Assembly: GCA_963632245.1 (NCBI GenBank)
Contig: CAVGTF010000135.1
Location: forward strand, 1 to 5,414
Direction of reading: 5' to 3'
Source of the DNA: UBA1724 sp963632245
GTDB lineage: Bacteria > Verrucomicrobiota > Lentisphaeria > Oligosphaerales > Oligosphaeraceae
Length of the DNA stretch: 5,414 nt
In this document: piece by piece, positions 1 through 4,877 of the stretch
Position numbering within the stretch: the first letter of the stretch is position 1
Layout: each line of letters starts with the position of its first letter
Notes under the pieces: model-generated
Told to the model about the DNA's origin: nothing
Databases searched by the model: none
The model's input: the letters and a program-made list of their open reading frames with translations, nothing else
Program-made: the position numbers and the translations under genes

Positions 1-21
1 GGTAGTAGGGAGAAGGTTAAT

Positions 22-110
22 AAGGTGCCGCAGGCGCTCTTCCGCCTTCCGGCGGCACTTGCGCGCCGGTAAATTCCGGCGCGGGGTTTCGGGGCTACCC
101 CCCGAAACCC
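22..110 (-). terminator. Three consecutive hairpins downstream of rbr; probable 3'-end/terminator region
   Basis: Reading along the minus strand after rbr, three stem-loops follow with almost no spacing. The first is a perfect 11-bp stem (84-94 with 100-110, 5-base loop). The second is a perfect 8-bp GC stem (62-69 with 76-83, loop TAAATT on the plus strand). The third has a 7-bp stem (25-31 with 52-58) topped, after a 4-base bulge, by a 5-bp stem (32-36 with 43-47). Only the third is followed by a mildly T-rich stretch (CCTTATTAACC). Its role as an intrinsic terminator is therefore plausible but not textbook. The first two may protect the 3' end or belong to a dispersed palindromic repeat. 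The hairpins are seen directly; the function is inferred from their position behind rbr. Confidence 0.5.
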
Positions 111-119
111 TGGCCTAAC

Positions 120-147
120 TTCCTCCCTCCTCCTTCCTCCCTCCTCC
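120..147 (-). repeat. Perfect 14-bp tandem duplication, purine-only on the transcribed strand
   Basis: The 14-mer TTCCTCCCTCCTCC occurs at 120-133 and again, without a single change, at 134-147. On the rbr-sense strand it reads GGAGGAGGGAGGAA twice, starting 9 bases after the rbr stop codon. It contains eight short G-runs separated by A or AA and several copies of a Shine-Dalgarno-like GGAGG. No start codon follows at a useful distance, so it is unlikely to serve a downstream gene. It could form a two-tier GGA-type quadruplex or a triplex-prone tract, or be a slippage product. The repeat is certain; any function is inference. Confidence 0.85.
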
Positions 148-156
148 TTTTTTGTT

Positions 157-690
157 TTAGTAGTTTTCCGCTTCTACCTGGAAATATGCCTTGGGGTGGA
201 AGCAGACGGGGCAGACCTCGGGGGCCTTCTCGCCGATGTAGATGTGTCCGCAATTGCGGCACTGCCAGCGATTTTCGCCGACGCGTTCCCAGACCTCCCC
301 GCTCTCCAGATTGGCCAGCAGCTTGCGGTAGCGCTCCTCATGGTGCTTTTCAATGGCGGCCACGCCCTCGAACTGCCGCGCGATGGCCTCGAAGCCCTCC
401 TGGCGCGCCTCCTCGGCGAACCGGCGATACATCTCGGTCCACTCCTCGTGCTCGCCGGCGGCTGCGGCCAGCAGATTGGCCTTGGTGTCGCCAATGCCGC
501 CCAGATGCTTGAACCAGAGCTTCGCGTGCTCCTTCTCGTTGGCGGCGGTCTCCTGGAAGAGAGACGCGATCTGCTCGTAACCCTCCTTCTTCGCGGCGGA
601 GGCAAAGTAGTCGTATTTGTTGCGTGCCTGGGACTCGCCGGCAAAGGCAAACGCCAGATTGGCAGCAGTCTTACTTCCTTTCAATTCCAT
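157..690 (-). CDS. rbr: Rubrerythrin (NADH-linked peroxide-scavenging diiron/rubredoxin protein)
   Basis: This 177-residue cytoplasmic protein is a complete classical rubrerythrin, which reduces hydrogen peroxide to water with electrons passed through its rubredoxin domain. The N-terminal four-helix ferritin-like domain (about 1-130) shows the diiron ligands in order: E19 (AGES), E52 and H55 (EKEH), E80 and E83 (GEHEEW), and E114 and H117 (EKHH). The C-terminal rubredoxin-like domain (about 135-177) has two knuckles, C144-x2-C147 and C160-x2-C163. Length matches the family (about 170-195). The start is supported by AGGAG (702-706) 11 bases upstream, a slightly long spacing, and by homologues that begin just before the first helix. 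The gene is probably monocistronic, since terminators precede it and hairpins follow. No expected ligand is missing. The family is typical of anaerobes and often under peroxide or oxygen control. Confidence 0.97.
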   Translation of the reverse strand: MELKGSKTAANLAFAFAGESQARNKYDYFASAAKKEGYEQIASLFQETAANEKEHAKLWFKHLGGIGDTKANLLAAAAGEHEEWTEMYRRFAEEARQEGFEAIARQFEGVAAIEKHHEERYRKLLANLESGEVWERVGENRWQCRNCGHIYIGEKAPEVCPVCFHPKAYFQVEAENY

Positions 691-715
691 AAGTCAGTGA
701 GCTCCTACAGGTTGC

Positions 716-735
716 GCCAGGACTCCCGCCCTGGC
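716..735 (-). promoter_or_regulatory. Small hairpin just upstream of the rbr ribosome-binding site
   Basis: GCCAGG at 716-721 and CCTGGC at 730-735 form a perfect 6-bp stem with an 8-base loop in the rbr leader. The 3' foot lies 9 bases before the AGGAG at 702-706, so the fold would not itself bury the ribosome site. It could still affect ribosome access or mRNA stability. The stem is seen directly; a regulatory role is inference. Confidence 0.35.
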
Positions 736-760
736 TGGTGGATGGAAAAAGAAACCAAAG

Positions 761-808
761 AAAAAATCTCCTGGATTCGTTGCTCTTCAACGAGATAGCA
801 CAGAATCC
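761..808 (-). promoter_or_regulatory. Possible attenuator-like leader structure upstream of rbr
   Basis: On the rbr-sense strand GGATTC (808-803) pairs perfectly with GAATCC (778-773). Inside it GTTG (791-788) pairs with CAAC (782-779) around an AAGAG loop. Six bases later comes an uninterrupted T6 (766-761). Hairpin followed by a U-tract resembles an intrinsic terminator within the leader. The 6-base gap and the internal asymmetric loop make it weaker than a standard one. It could also be only a structured 5' UTR element. Confidence 0.3.
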
Positions 809-817
809 GTCGCGCAA

Positions 818-847
818 ATAAATTTATCCGTTATTTTGAGATTGCAA
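818..847 (-). promoter_or_regulatory. Candidate rbr promoter with an overlapping AT palindrome
   Basis: On the minus strand TTGCAA (847-842) is followed after 15 bases by TAAATT (826-821). This is a loose sigma-70-like pair with a short spacer. The -10 candidate sits in a perfect 10-base palindrome, ATAAATTTAT (818-827). A palindrome over the -10 is where a repressor would act, and Fur/PerR-type regulators commonly control rubrerythrin and use AT-rich inverted sites. No full consensus box is present, so both the promoter and the operator are tentative. Confidence 0.3.
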
Positions 848-910
848 GAGCCCCGCGGGCCTTTTTTCCGAAGTATTTTCGACTAGGTGGTTCGCGCACG
901 GCCGCCCTAC

Positions 911-933
911 AAAAAGCGCGGCATCCCCCGCGC
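911..933 (-). terminator. Intrinsic terminator, second of a tandem pair behind the lipoprotein gene
   Basis: GCGCGG (916-921) and CCGCGC (928-933) form a perfect 6-bp all-GC stem with a 6-base loop. On the minus strand it is followed immediately by T5 (915-911). This is a compact canonical rho-independent terminator oriented with the lipoprotein gene. It would also insulate rbr from upstream readthrough. Confidence 0.75.
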
Positions 934-938
934 CTACG

Positions 939-1001
939 AAAAAGGAGGATCGTGCTCCCCTTTGCGGCATGGATTCATGCCCCAGGGAGTCGGTCCTCCT
1001 T
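939..1001 (-). terminator. Intrinsic terminator, first of a tandem pair behind the lipoprotein gene
   Basis: AAGGAGGA (942-949) pairs with TCCTCCTT (994-1001) in a perfect 8-bp outer stem. Inside are further stems, 955-959 with 985-989 and 966-970 with 977-981, giving a long rod-like hairpin. On the minus strand the outer stem runs into T5 (943-939, overlapping its last two bases). It begins 29 bases after the lipoprotein stop codon. The T-tract is on one side only, so it acts in the minus direction. Confidence 0.75.
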
Positions 1002-1030
1002 CGGAGTAATGGAATTTGTGGATCTGTTTT

Positions 1031-1450
1031 TTATTCCAGAGCGCGGAGCTGTTCTTCCACAGCGGCGACGAACTTCCGGGAGAACTCGCGGTCGCCGGTC
1101 TTGGCGAACTTCACGGCGATGACGGCCTGTCCATTGGCGTCGAAGGTGAGCTTCACGGAGACGCGTGCCTCATAGACATCCTTGTATTCATAGACCACGC
1201 TGCTGGTCTGGTTGTTGCGGGAGAGCTGGTGGAGCATGAGGACCTCGGCGGCTGCGCGGACGGCCTTATCGGCCTCCAGGAGTCCGCATCCCAGGCTCGC
1301 GGAGTAGACTCCGCTGAGGCGTCCATAGCGCTCATTGGTGACCACGCCGCTACCGGAGGCGGGAGCGGGCTGGACCTGCACGCAGGAGATGGTGATCATC
1401 ACGGTGGCGACGATGGCGAAAGTCGCCAGGAAGAGGCTATTCTTTTTCAT
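1031..1450 (-). CDS. Small putative lipoprotein of unknown function, DUF3568-like
   Basis: The product has 139 residues. It starts with a basic, then hydrophobic signal peptide (MKKNSLFLATF, hydrophobic to about residue 21) ending in I19-T20-I21-S22-C23. This fits the broad lipoprotein pattern, although position -3 is Thr rather than the usual Leu. Cleavage at C23 would leave about 117 residues, beginning with a Pro/Ala/Gly/Ser-rich linker. The mature part reads as an alpha/beta domain: an 'ASL...L..A..KAVRAAAEVL' helix, strands with alternating Val/Tyr/Glu (YEYKDVYEARVSVKLTF, AVIAVKFA), and a C-terminal helix after GDREFSRKF. That order, especially 'GD..FSR.....VEEQL', resembles the DUF3568 lipoprotein family; this is memory-based. 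The start is chosen because the signal peptide begins there; the ribosome site is weak (GAG 8 bases upstream). An extension to 1552 adds Ser/Arg-rich residues that would spoil the signal. Probable location: periplasmic face of a membrane. Confidence 0.75.
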   Translation of the reverse strand: MKKNSLFLATFAIVATVMITISCVQVQPAPASGSGVVTNERYGRLSGVYSASLGCGLLEADKAVRAAAEVLMLHQLSRNNQTSSVVYEYKDVYEARVSVKLTFDANGQAVIAVKFAKTGDREFSRKFVAAVEEQLRALE

Positions 1451-1564
1451 GGTAGATTCTCGAGGTGATTCGGTTGAAGTTGTCAGAGAAAGGCGCGAAG
1501 AGAACCGGAGGGTGGAATCCGGGCGAAAAACTCCCCCGGCAGAAAGCCACACATCCCCTCGTCT

Positions 1565-1592
1565 CGTATATGCGCTAAATATAATTCCTCAA
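1565..1592 (-). promoter_or_regulatory. Candidate promoter for the lipoprotein gene
   Basis: In the 177-base gap between nnrD and the lipoprotein gene, the only AT-rich patch contains, on the minus strand, TTGAGG (1592-1587), 16 bases, then TATACG (1570-1565). Each hexamer matches four of six consensus positions. An alternative -10 is TATATT (1583-1578) without a good -35. Transcription from here would leave a leader of roughly 110 bases. The call is weak and rests on position and composition. Confidence 0.3.
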
Positions 1593-1600
1593 GCTAGGAA
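1585..1600 (-). terminator. Weak hairpin plus T-rich stretch behind nnrD
   Basis: TTCCT (1585-1589) and AGGAA (1596-1600) form a 5-bp stem with a 6-base loop, 27 bases after the nnrD stop. It is followed on the minus strand by TTATATTT. Stem strength is poor, so this may be a leaky terminator or coincidence. It overlaps the candidate promoter of the lipoprotein gene. Confidence 0.25.
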
Positions 1601-1627
1601 CAGGATCCCCGCACAGCCTGCAAAACG

Positions 1628-2521
1628 CTAGGATTCCGGAGGGAGAGTGTCGTTTTTTAGGGCGACCATGGCATCGCCCACCATACGGCAGAGATCGTCA
1701 GCGAGGAAGGCACCCTTCGCATTGTCGGCGGCCGCGCCGTGGAGGAAAGCGCCCAGTCGTGCGGCGGTCTCGGGGGAGAGTCCCTGTGACAGAAGTGCGC
1801 CAATGACGCCGGAGAGAACATCGCCGCTCCCGGCGGTGGCCAGCCGCGGATTTCCGGAGGCATTTCGGGTCAGCGTGCCCTCCGGAGTCGCCACCAGAGT
1901 GCCGGCGCCCTTCCCTACCACCACGCAGCCCGTGGCGGCGGCCAACGCCAGCGTGCGCTCCGCGCGCTCCCGCTCCTCGGGGACCCCAAAGGCGCGGCAG
2001 AGTCGTCGTGCCTCGCCATCGTGGGGAGTCAGCACCATGTTCCGGCGCAGGGTGGCGTCTCCGGGCAGGAGAGCGGGCACGCGCGAAATGCAATTCAGCG
2101 CATCGGCATCCACCACCTTCGGGCGGGGGACCGACAGCGCTTCCGCCAGAAAGACATCCACCTCCGGACGATTCCCCATGCCGGGCCCCAGCACCAGCGC
2201 CGTCGCCTTCGGGAGCTCCTTCTGCCAGGCATTCAGGGATGCGCCGCAGAAGACGCCCTGTGCGGGGTCATCGGGAACCCGATGGACAATGAGTGCGAAG
2301 GGGCATGCGCCGGGATGGCGGGCGGATTCCGGGAGGCACGCCACCACCACACCGGCACCGGCATAGAGTCCGGCGATTGCGGCAAGCATGGGCGCGCCGG
2401 GATACTGCCGGCTCCCGCCGGTCACCAAGAGAGTGCCGTGGGTGTACTTATGGCTCTCCGGACCATAGGAAGGGAGATCCCGTTGAGCCTGCGGGAGGGC
2501 GTAGTCCTCCACCGCGCTCAT
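1628..2521 (-). CDS. nnrD: NAD(P)H-hydrate dehydratase (YjeF C-terminal/ribokinase-like domain)
   Basis: This 297-residue cytosolic repair enzyme dehydrates the S form of hydrated NADH/NADPH (NADHX/NADPHX) back to the usable cofactor, using ADP (or ATP in some relatives). The fold's signatures appear in order: HGTLLVTGGS (28-37) with PGAP (41-44), GPGMG (112-116), DADALN (138-143), TPHDGE (165-170), GKGAG (203-207), GNP (223-225) and the nucleotide/catalytic loop AGSGDVLSG (230-238) with D234, then the HGAAAD helix (261-266). Length fits the dehydratase domain alone. The YjeF N-terminal epimerase domain, fused to it in many bacteria, is absent. The start at 2521 is chosen because a strong GAGGAAGGA lies just upstream, whereas the in-frame ATG at 2554 has no ribosome site. 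The gene is 46 bases behind purD and probably shares its transcript. Confidence 0.93.
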   Translation of the reverse strand: MSAVEDYALPQAQRDLPSYGPESHKYTHGTLLVTGGSRQYPGAPMLAAIAGLYAGAGVVVACLPESARHPGACPFALIVHRVPDDPAQGVFCGASLNAWQKELPKATALVLGPGMGNRPEVDVFLAEALSVPRPKVVDADALNCISRVPALLPGDATLRRNMVLTPHDGEARRLCRAFGVPEERERAERTLALAAATGCVVVGKGAGTLVATPEGTLTRNASGNPRLATAGSGDVLSGVIGALLSQGLSPETAARLGAFLHGAAADNAKGAFLADDLCRMVGDAMVALKNDTLPPES

Positions 2522-2525
2522 CTCG

Positions 2526-2534
2526 TCCTTCCTC
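2526..2534 (-). promoter_or_regulatory. Ribosome-binding site that fixes the nnrD start
   Basis: On the minus strand GAGGAAGGA is followed by CGAG and the ATG at 2521-2519. The spacing is 4 bases from AAGGA or 8 from GAGGA. The alternative in-frame ATG at 2554-2552 is preceded by TAACTGCCGCG, which includes the purD stop and has no purine-rich site. Confidence 0.75.
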
Positions 2535-2567
2535 TGGCAGAGAGCCGTCTTCATGGCATCGCGGCAG

Positions 2568-3842
2568 TTAGAAGCCCTTCCGTTCCAGGGCGCGATGGGC
2601 GATATCGGTGCGGTATTCCACGCCGTCCCAGGAGATGCACTTCACGCCGCGATAGGCCTTCTCCACCGCCTGGCGGAGAGTCGCCGCGCGTGCGGTGACA
2701 CCCAGGACGCGTCCACCATTGGTCAGGATGGTGCCATCGGCAGCGGCCTTGGTGCCGGCGTGGAAGACCACGCATCCGGCTTCCTCGGCCTGGGGAATGC
2801 CGTGGATGGGGAGGCCTTTGGGATAGCTGCCGGGATAGCCCTGGGAGGCCATGACCACGCAGACCGCGGGCTCATCGGACCACTTCAGCTGAATCTGGTC
2901 CAGACGGCCCTCCGCGGTGGCCAGCAGCGCCTCCACCAAATCGGAATCCAGACGCGCCAAGACCGCCTGGGTCTCGGGATCGCCAAAACGGACATTGAAC
3001 TCCAGCAGCTTGGGGCCCTCGGCCGTCACCATGATGCCGGCGTAGATGATGCCGCGGAAGTATAGGCCGTCCTCCTGGACACCCTTCATGAAGGGCTTCA
3101 GCACCTCGCGATCGATGCGCCCCATGAGCTCGGGAGTCACCACAGGCGCAGGGGAGTATGCGCCCATTCCGCCGGTATTGGGACCCTTGTCGCCATCGTA
3201 GGCGCGCTTGTGGTCCTGGCTGGAGACCAGGTGAATAATGGTCTTGCCGTCGCAGAGCGCCAGAATGGAGGCCTCTTCGCCCACGAGACACTCCTCCAGG
3301 AGCACACGGCTGCCGGCGTCACCAAATGCGCCCTCGAAGCAGGAGTTGATGGCGTCGCGGGCAGTCTGGAGATCCATGGCCACCACCACGCCCTTTCCGG
3401 CTGCCAGGCCATCCGCCTTCACCACAATGGGAGCGCCCTCCTTCTCGAGATACGCCAGGGCGCTCTCGCGGTCGGTGAAGACTGCGGCCTTCGCGGTAGG
3501 CAGACCATGGCGCGCCATGAAATCCTTCGCGTATGCCTTGCTGCCCTCCAGCTGCGCGGCCTCGCGATCGGGACCCACGATGGCCAGCCCCCGTGCGCGG
3601 AAGAGATCCACGATGCCCTTGCAGAGCATGGCCTCGGGGCCCACCATGGTGAGTCCGATGTGGTGGCTCTCGGCAAATTCCGCCAATGCCTCGGGGGTAT
3701 CTGCCTTCACGGGAATTGCCGAGGGGATGCCGGGATTGCCGGGCGCCCAGTAGAGCTTGCCGGCCAGGGGGCTCTGCATCATCTTCCAGGCGATCGCGTG
3801 CTCGCGTCCACCTGCGCCAACCAGAAGGATATCCATGCTCAT
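2568..3842 (-). CDS. purD: Phosphoribosylamine-glycine ligase (GAR synthetase)
   Basis: This 424-residue cytosolic ATP-grasp enzyme joins 5-phosphoribosylamine and glycine with ATP to form glycinamide ribonucleotide, the second step of de novo purine synthesis. Seen in order: the N-domain GAGGREHA (9-16) and APGNPG (33-38); GPE (68-70); K102 in SKAYAKDFM at the start of the ATP-grasp part; the ATP-binding loop VKADGLAAGKGV (141-152); DHKRAYDGDKGPNTGGMGAYSP (210-231, as separate family blocks); and EFNVRFGDPETQ (281-292), containing metal ligands E281 and N283 and the PurD signature. The C-domain has NGGRVL (376-381). Length is close to E. coli PurD (429). The start at 3842 has GGAG 5 bases upstream. 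ATG 3836 (MDILLVG) aligns equally well with homologues. An extension to 3881 reads through the U-tract edge of the tsf terminator and is rejected. Confidence 0.97.
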   Translation of the reverse strand: MSMDILLVGAGGREHAIAWKMMQSPLAGKLYWAPGNPGIPSAIPVKADTPEALAEFAESHHIGLTMVGPEAMLCKGIVDLFRARGLAIVGPDREAAQLEGSKAYAKDFMARHGLPTAKAAVFTDRESALAYLEKEGAPIVVKADGLAAGKGVVVAMDLQTARDAINSCFEGAFGDAGSRVLLEECLVGEEASILALCDGKTIIHLVSSQDHKRAYDGDKGPNTGGMGAYSPAPVVTPELMGRIDREVLKPFMKGVQEDGLYFRGIIYAGIMVTAEGPKLLEFNVRFGDPETQAVLARLDSDLVEALLATAEGRLDQIQLKWSDEPAVCVVMASQGYPGSYPKGLPIHGIPQAEEAGCVVFHAGTKAAADGTILTNGGRVLGVTARAATLRQAVEKAYRGVKCISWDGVEYRTDIAHRALERKGF

Positions 3843-3847
3843 TCTCT

Positions 3848-3851
3848 CTCC
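3848..3851 (-). promoter_or_regulatory. Ribosome-binding site for purD, compatible with two ATGs
   Basis: GGAG, within CGGAGAGAGA on the minus strand, lies 5 bases before ATG 3842 and 11 before ATG 3836. The first spacing is nearer the usual optimum. The second start gives the canonical family N-terminus. The difference is two residues (Met-Ser). Confidence 0.55.
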
Positions 3852-3879
3852 GACAGGGGTGAAATTCTCAAACGGTCTC

Positions 3880-3934
3880 AAAAACGGGAAAGGCCGCCCG
3901 CCGCAGGGATTCGCTCCTTTCGGCTGGACGGCCT
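3880..3934 (-). terminator. Intrinsic terminator behind tsf
   Basis: On the minus strand AGGCCGTCC-A-GCCG (3934-3921) pairs with CGGC-GGGCGGCCT (3903-3891). This gives a 13-bp stem with one G-U pair and one bulged A, closed by a 17-base loop. It is followed by TTTCCCGTTTTT, so the U-tract is interrupted but ends in T5 (3884-3880). It starts 27 bases after the tsf stop, which suits the end of an rpsB-tsf transcript. Confidence 0.7.
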
Positions 3935-3961
3935 CATGCTCGCTATGAATGCGAACTCGGA

Positions 3962-4780
3962 CTATGCGTTCACTTCCTCGCCCACGAGCCAGCGCACAAA
4001 GCGCTTCACGGTCACGCCGGGATAGGCCTTGGCCAGAGTGGTGTGCTCGTCGTCGATCCAGGGCATGTCCATCAGGCAGATCTCGCTGAAGCGCTTGTTA
4101 AGCTTGCCCTGGATGATGCCGGCCAGCACCTTCTCGGGCTTGCCAACCAGCTTGGGATCCGCAGCGGCGATCTCCTTCTCCTTGGCGATGAAGTCGGCGG
4201 GGACATCCTTGCTGGAGATGTAGGTGGGATTGCTGGCGGTGATGTGCAGGGCGATGTTGTTGAGGAGAGCGGCGTCCTGGGTGCCGGCGACCTCCACCAG
4301 AGTGGCGTAGGGCTGGGCGGTGTGCAGGTAGTAGCTCAGCTTGGCACCATCGGTGGCGGTCCACTTGATGGCGCGGCGCACGGACATGTTCTCGCCGATC
4401 TTGCCGATGAGGGCAGTCAGGTCGTCCTTGGTGTCCTCGGCCAGCTTGGCGGAGACATCGCCGTCCACATCGTAGGACAACGCCTTCTCGGCGGCCTTCT
4501 GGACGAATTCCTTGAACTCCTTGGTGCTGGCCACGAAGTCGGTCTCGCAGAGCGCCTCGACCAGAGCGACGCTGTCACCCTGGGCAGCAACGCCCCACTT
4601 GCCCTGGTTCACGGCGCGGCCGGCGCGCTTCTGCGCCTTCGCCATGCCCTGCTTGCGCAGATACTCGACGGCGCCCTCGACATCGCCATTGCTCTCGACG
4701 AGGGCCTTCTTGCACTCCATCATGCCGCAACCGGTCTTCCGGCGCAGCTCCATCACTTCCTTCGCGCTGATGTCAGCCAT
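3962..4780 (-). CDS. tsf: Translation elongation factor Ts
   Basis: This 272-residue cytosolic protein is the guanine-nucleotide exchange factor that releases GDP from EF-Tu. The N-terminal UBA-like module is clear (about 1-50; LRRKTGCGMMECKKAL from residue 13). It is followed by the EF-Tu contact motif T80-D81-F82-V83, where the Asp-Phe pair corresponds to the residues that disturb the Mg/nucleotide site. The core subdomains contain GKIGENMSVRR (126-136) and HITASNPTYISSKDVP (179-194). A coiled-coil-like stretch follows (about 194-235, including GKPEK and GKLNKRFSE), then the C-terminal segment ending RFVRWLVGEEV. Length fits bacterial EF-Ts (E. coli 283). The start has AAGGAG (4791-4796) 10 bases upstream. 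It lies 97 bases after rpsB in the usual rpsB-tsf order and is closed by a terminator. Confidence 0.98.
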   Translation of the reverse strand: MADISAKEVMELRRKTGCGMMECKKALVESNGDVEGAVEYLRKQGMAKAQKRAGRAVNQGKWGVAAQGDSVALVEALCETDFVASTKEFKEFVQKAAEKALSYDVDGDVSAKLAEDTKDDLTALIGKIGENMSVRRAIKWTATDGAKLSYYLHTAQPYATLVEVAGTQDAALLNNIALHITASNPTYISSKDVPADFIAKEKEIAAADPKLVGKPEKVLAGIIQGKLNKRFSEICLMDMPWIDDEHTTLAKAYPGVTVKRFVRWLVGEEVNA

Positions 4781-4818
4781 GATGCGAATTCTCCTTGAAA
4801 AGGTGGGTTGAATGGGGA

Positions 4819-4860
4819 CTCCTCCCCGGATTCCTCAGGCGGGAATGCCTCGGGGAGGAG
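4819..4860 (-). promoter_or_regulatory. Long hairpin in the rpsB-tsf spacer
   Basis: CTCCTCCCCG (4819-4828) and CGGGGAGGAG (4851-4860) form a perfect 10-bp stem. ATTCC (4830-4834) with GGAAT (4842-4846) adds a 5-bp inner stem. The minus-strand sequence after it (TCCCCATTCAACCC) has no U-tract, so it is not an ordinary terminator. It more likely acts as an RNA-processing, stability or translation-tuning element between S2 and EF-Ts, which cells need in different amounts. The structure is seen directly; the role is inferred. Confidence 0.55.
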
Positions 4861-4877
4861 ACTCTTCTCTTCCAGGA

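Larger units (their letters stand above)
691..1030 (-). other. 340-base intergenic region: lipoprotein terminators plus rbr promoter and leader
   Basis: No convincing gene lies here. The upstream third (911-1001) is filled by two terminators serving the lipoprotein gene. The middle (about 818-847) is the most AT-rich stretch and is the likely rbr promoter. The rest (691-808) is an rbr leader with potential hairpins. One has stem 773-778 with 803-808, enclosing 779-782 with 788-791. The other is a perfect 6-bp stem, 716-721 with 730-735, ending 10 bases before the AGGAG. On the minus strand, T-rich runs (T6 at 761-766, T5 at 746-750) separate the two leader hairpins. Short ORFs in this stretch have no ribosome site or recognisable product. 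Confidence 0.6.

Noticed and set aside
120..153. Polypyrimidine run ending in T6 read as a plus-strand terminator
   Set aside because: No hairpin precedes the T6 directly on the plus strand and there is no plus-strand gene to end.
1016..1468. 150-residue plus-strand ORF with Gly/Asp/His-rich sequence
   Set aside because: It is the complement of the lipoprotein gene. His/Gly/Asp runs come from antisense reading; there is no signal or ribosome site.
1451..1552. N-terminal extension of the lipoprotein to an upstream ATG
   Set aside because: It would place 34 Ser/Arg-rich residues before the signal peptide. The MKKN start gives a proper lipoprotein signal.
1580..1585. Perfect TATAAT on the plus strand
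   Set aside because: No -35 element lies at the right distance and no plus-strand gene follows.
2021..2698. 225-residue plus-strand ORF over nnrD and the end of purD
   Set aside because: It spans two well-supported genes on the other strand and has no motif; it is a shadow of GC-rich codon use.
3210..4025. 271-residue plus-strand ORF opposite purD
   Set aside because: It is antisense to conserved PurD motifs and runs through the tsf-purD terminator into tsf. The composition reflects the complement, not a protein family.
4043..4798. 251-residue plus-strand ORF opposite tsf, rich in Gly/Leu/Asp
   Set aside because: It is the antisense shadow of a highly conserved EF-Ts gene in GC-rich DNA. 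It has no ribosome site or recognisable domain.
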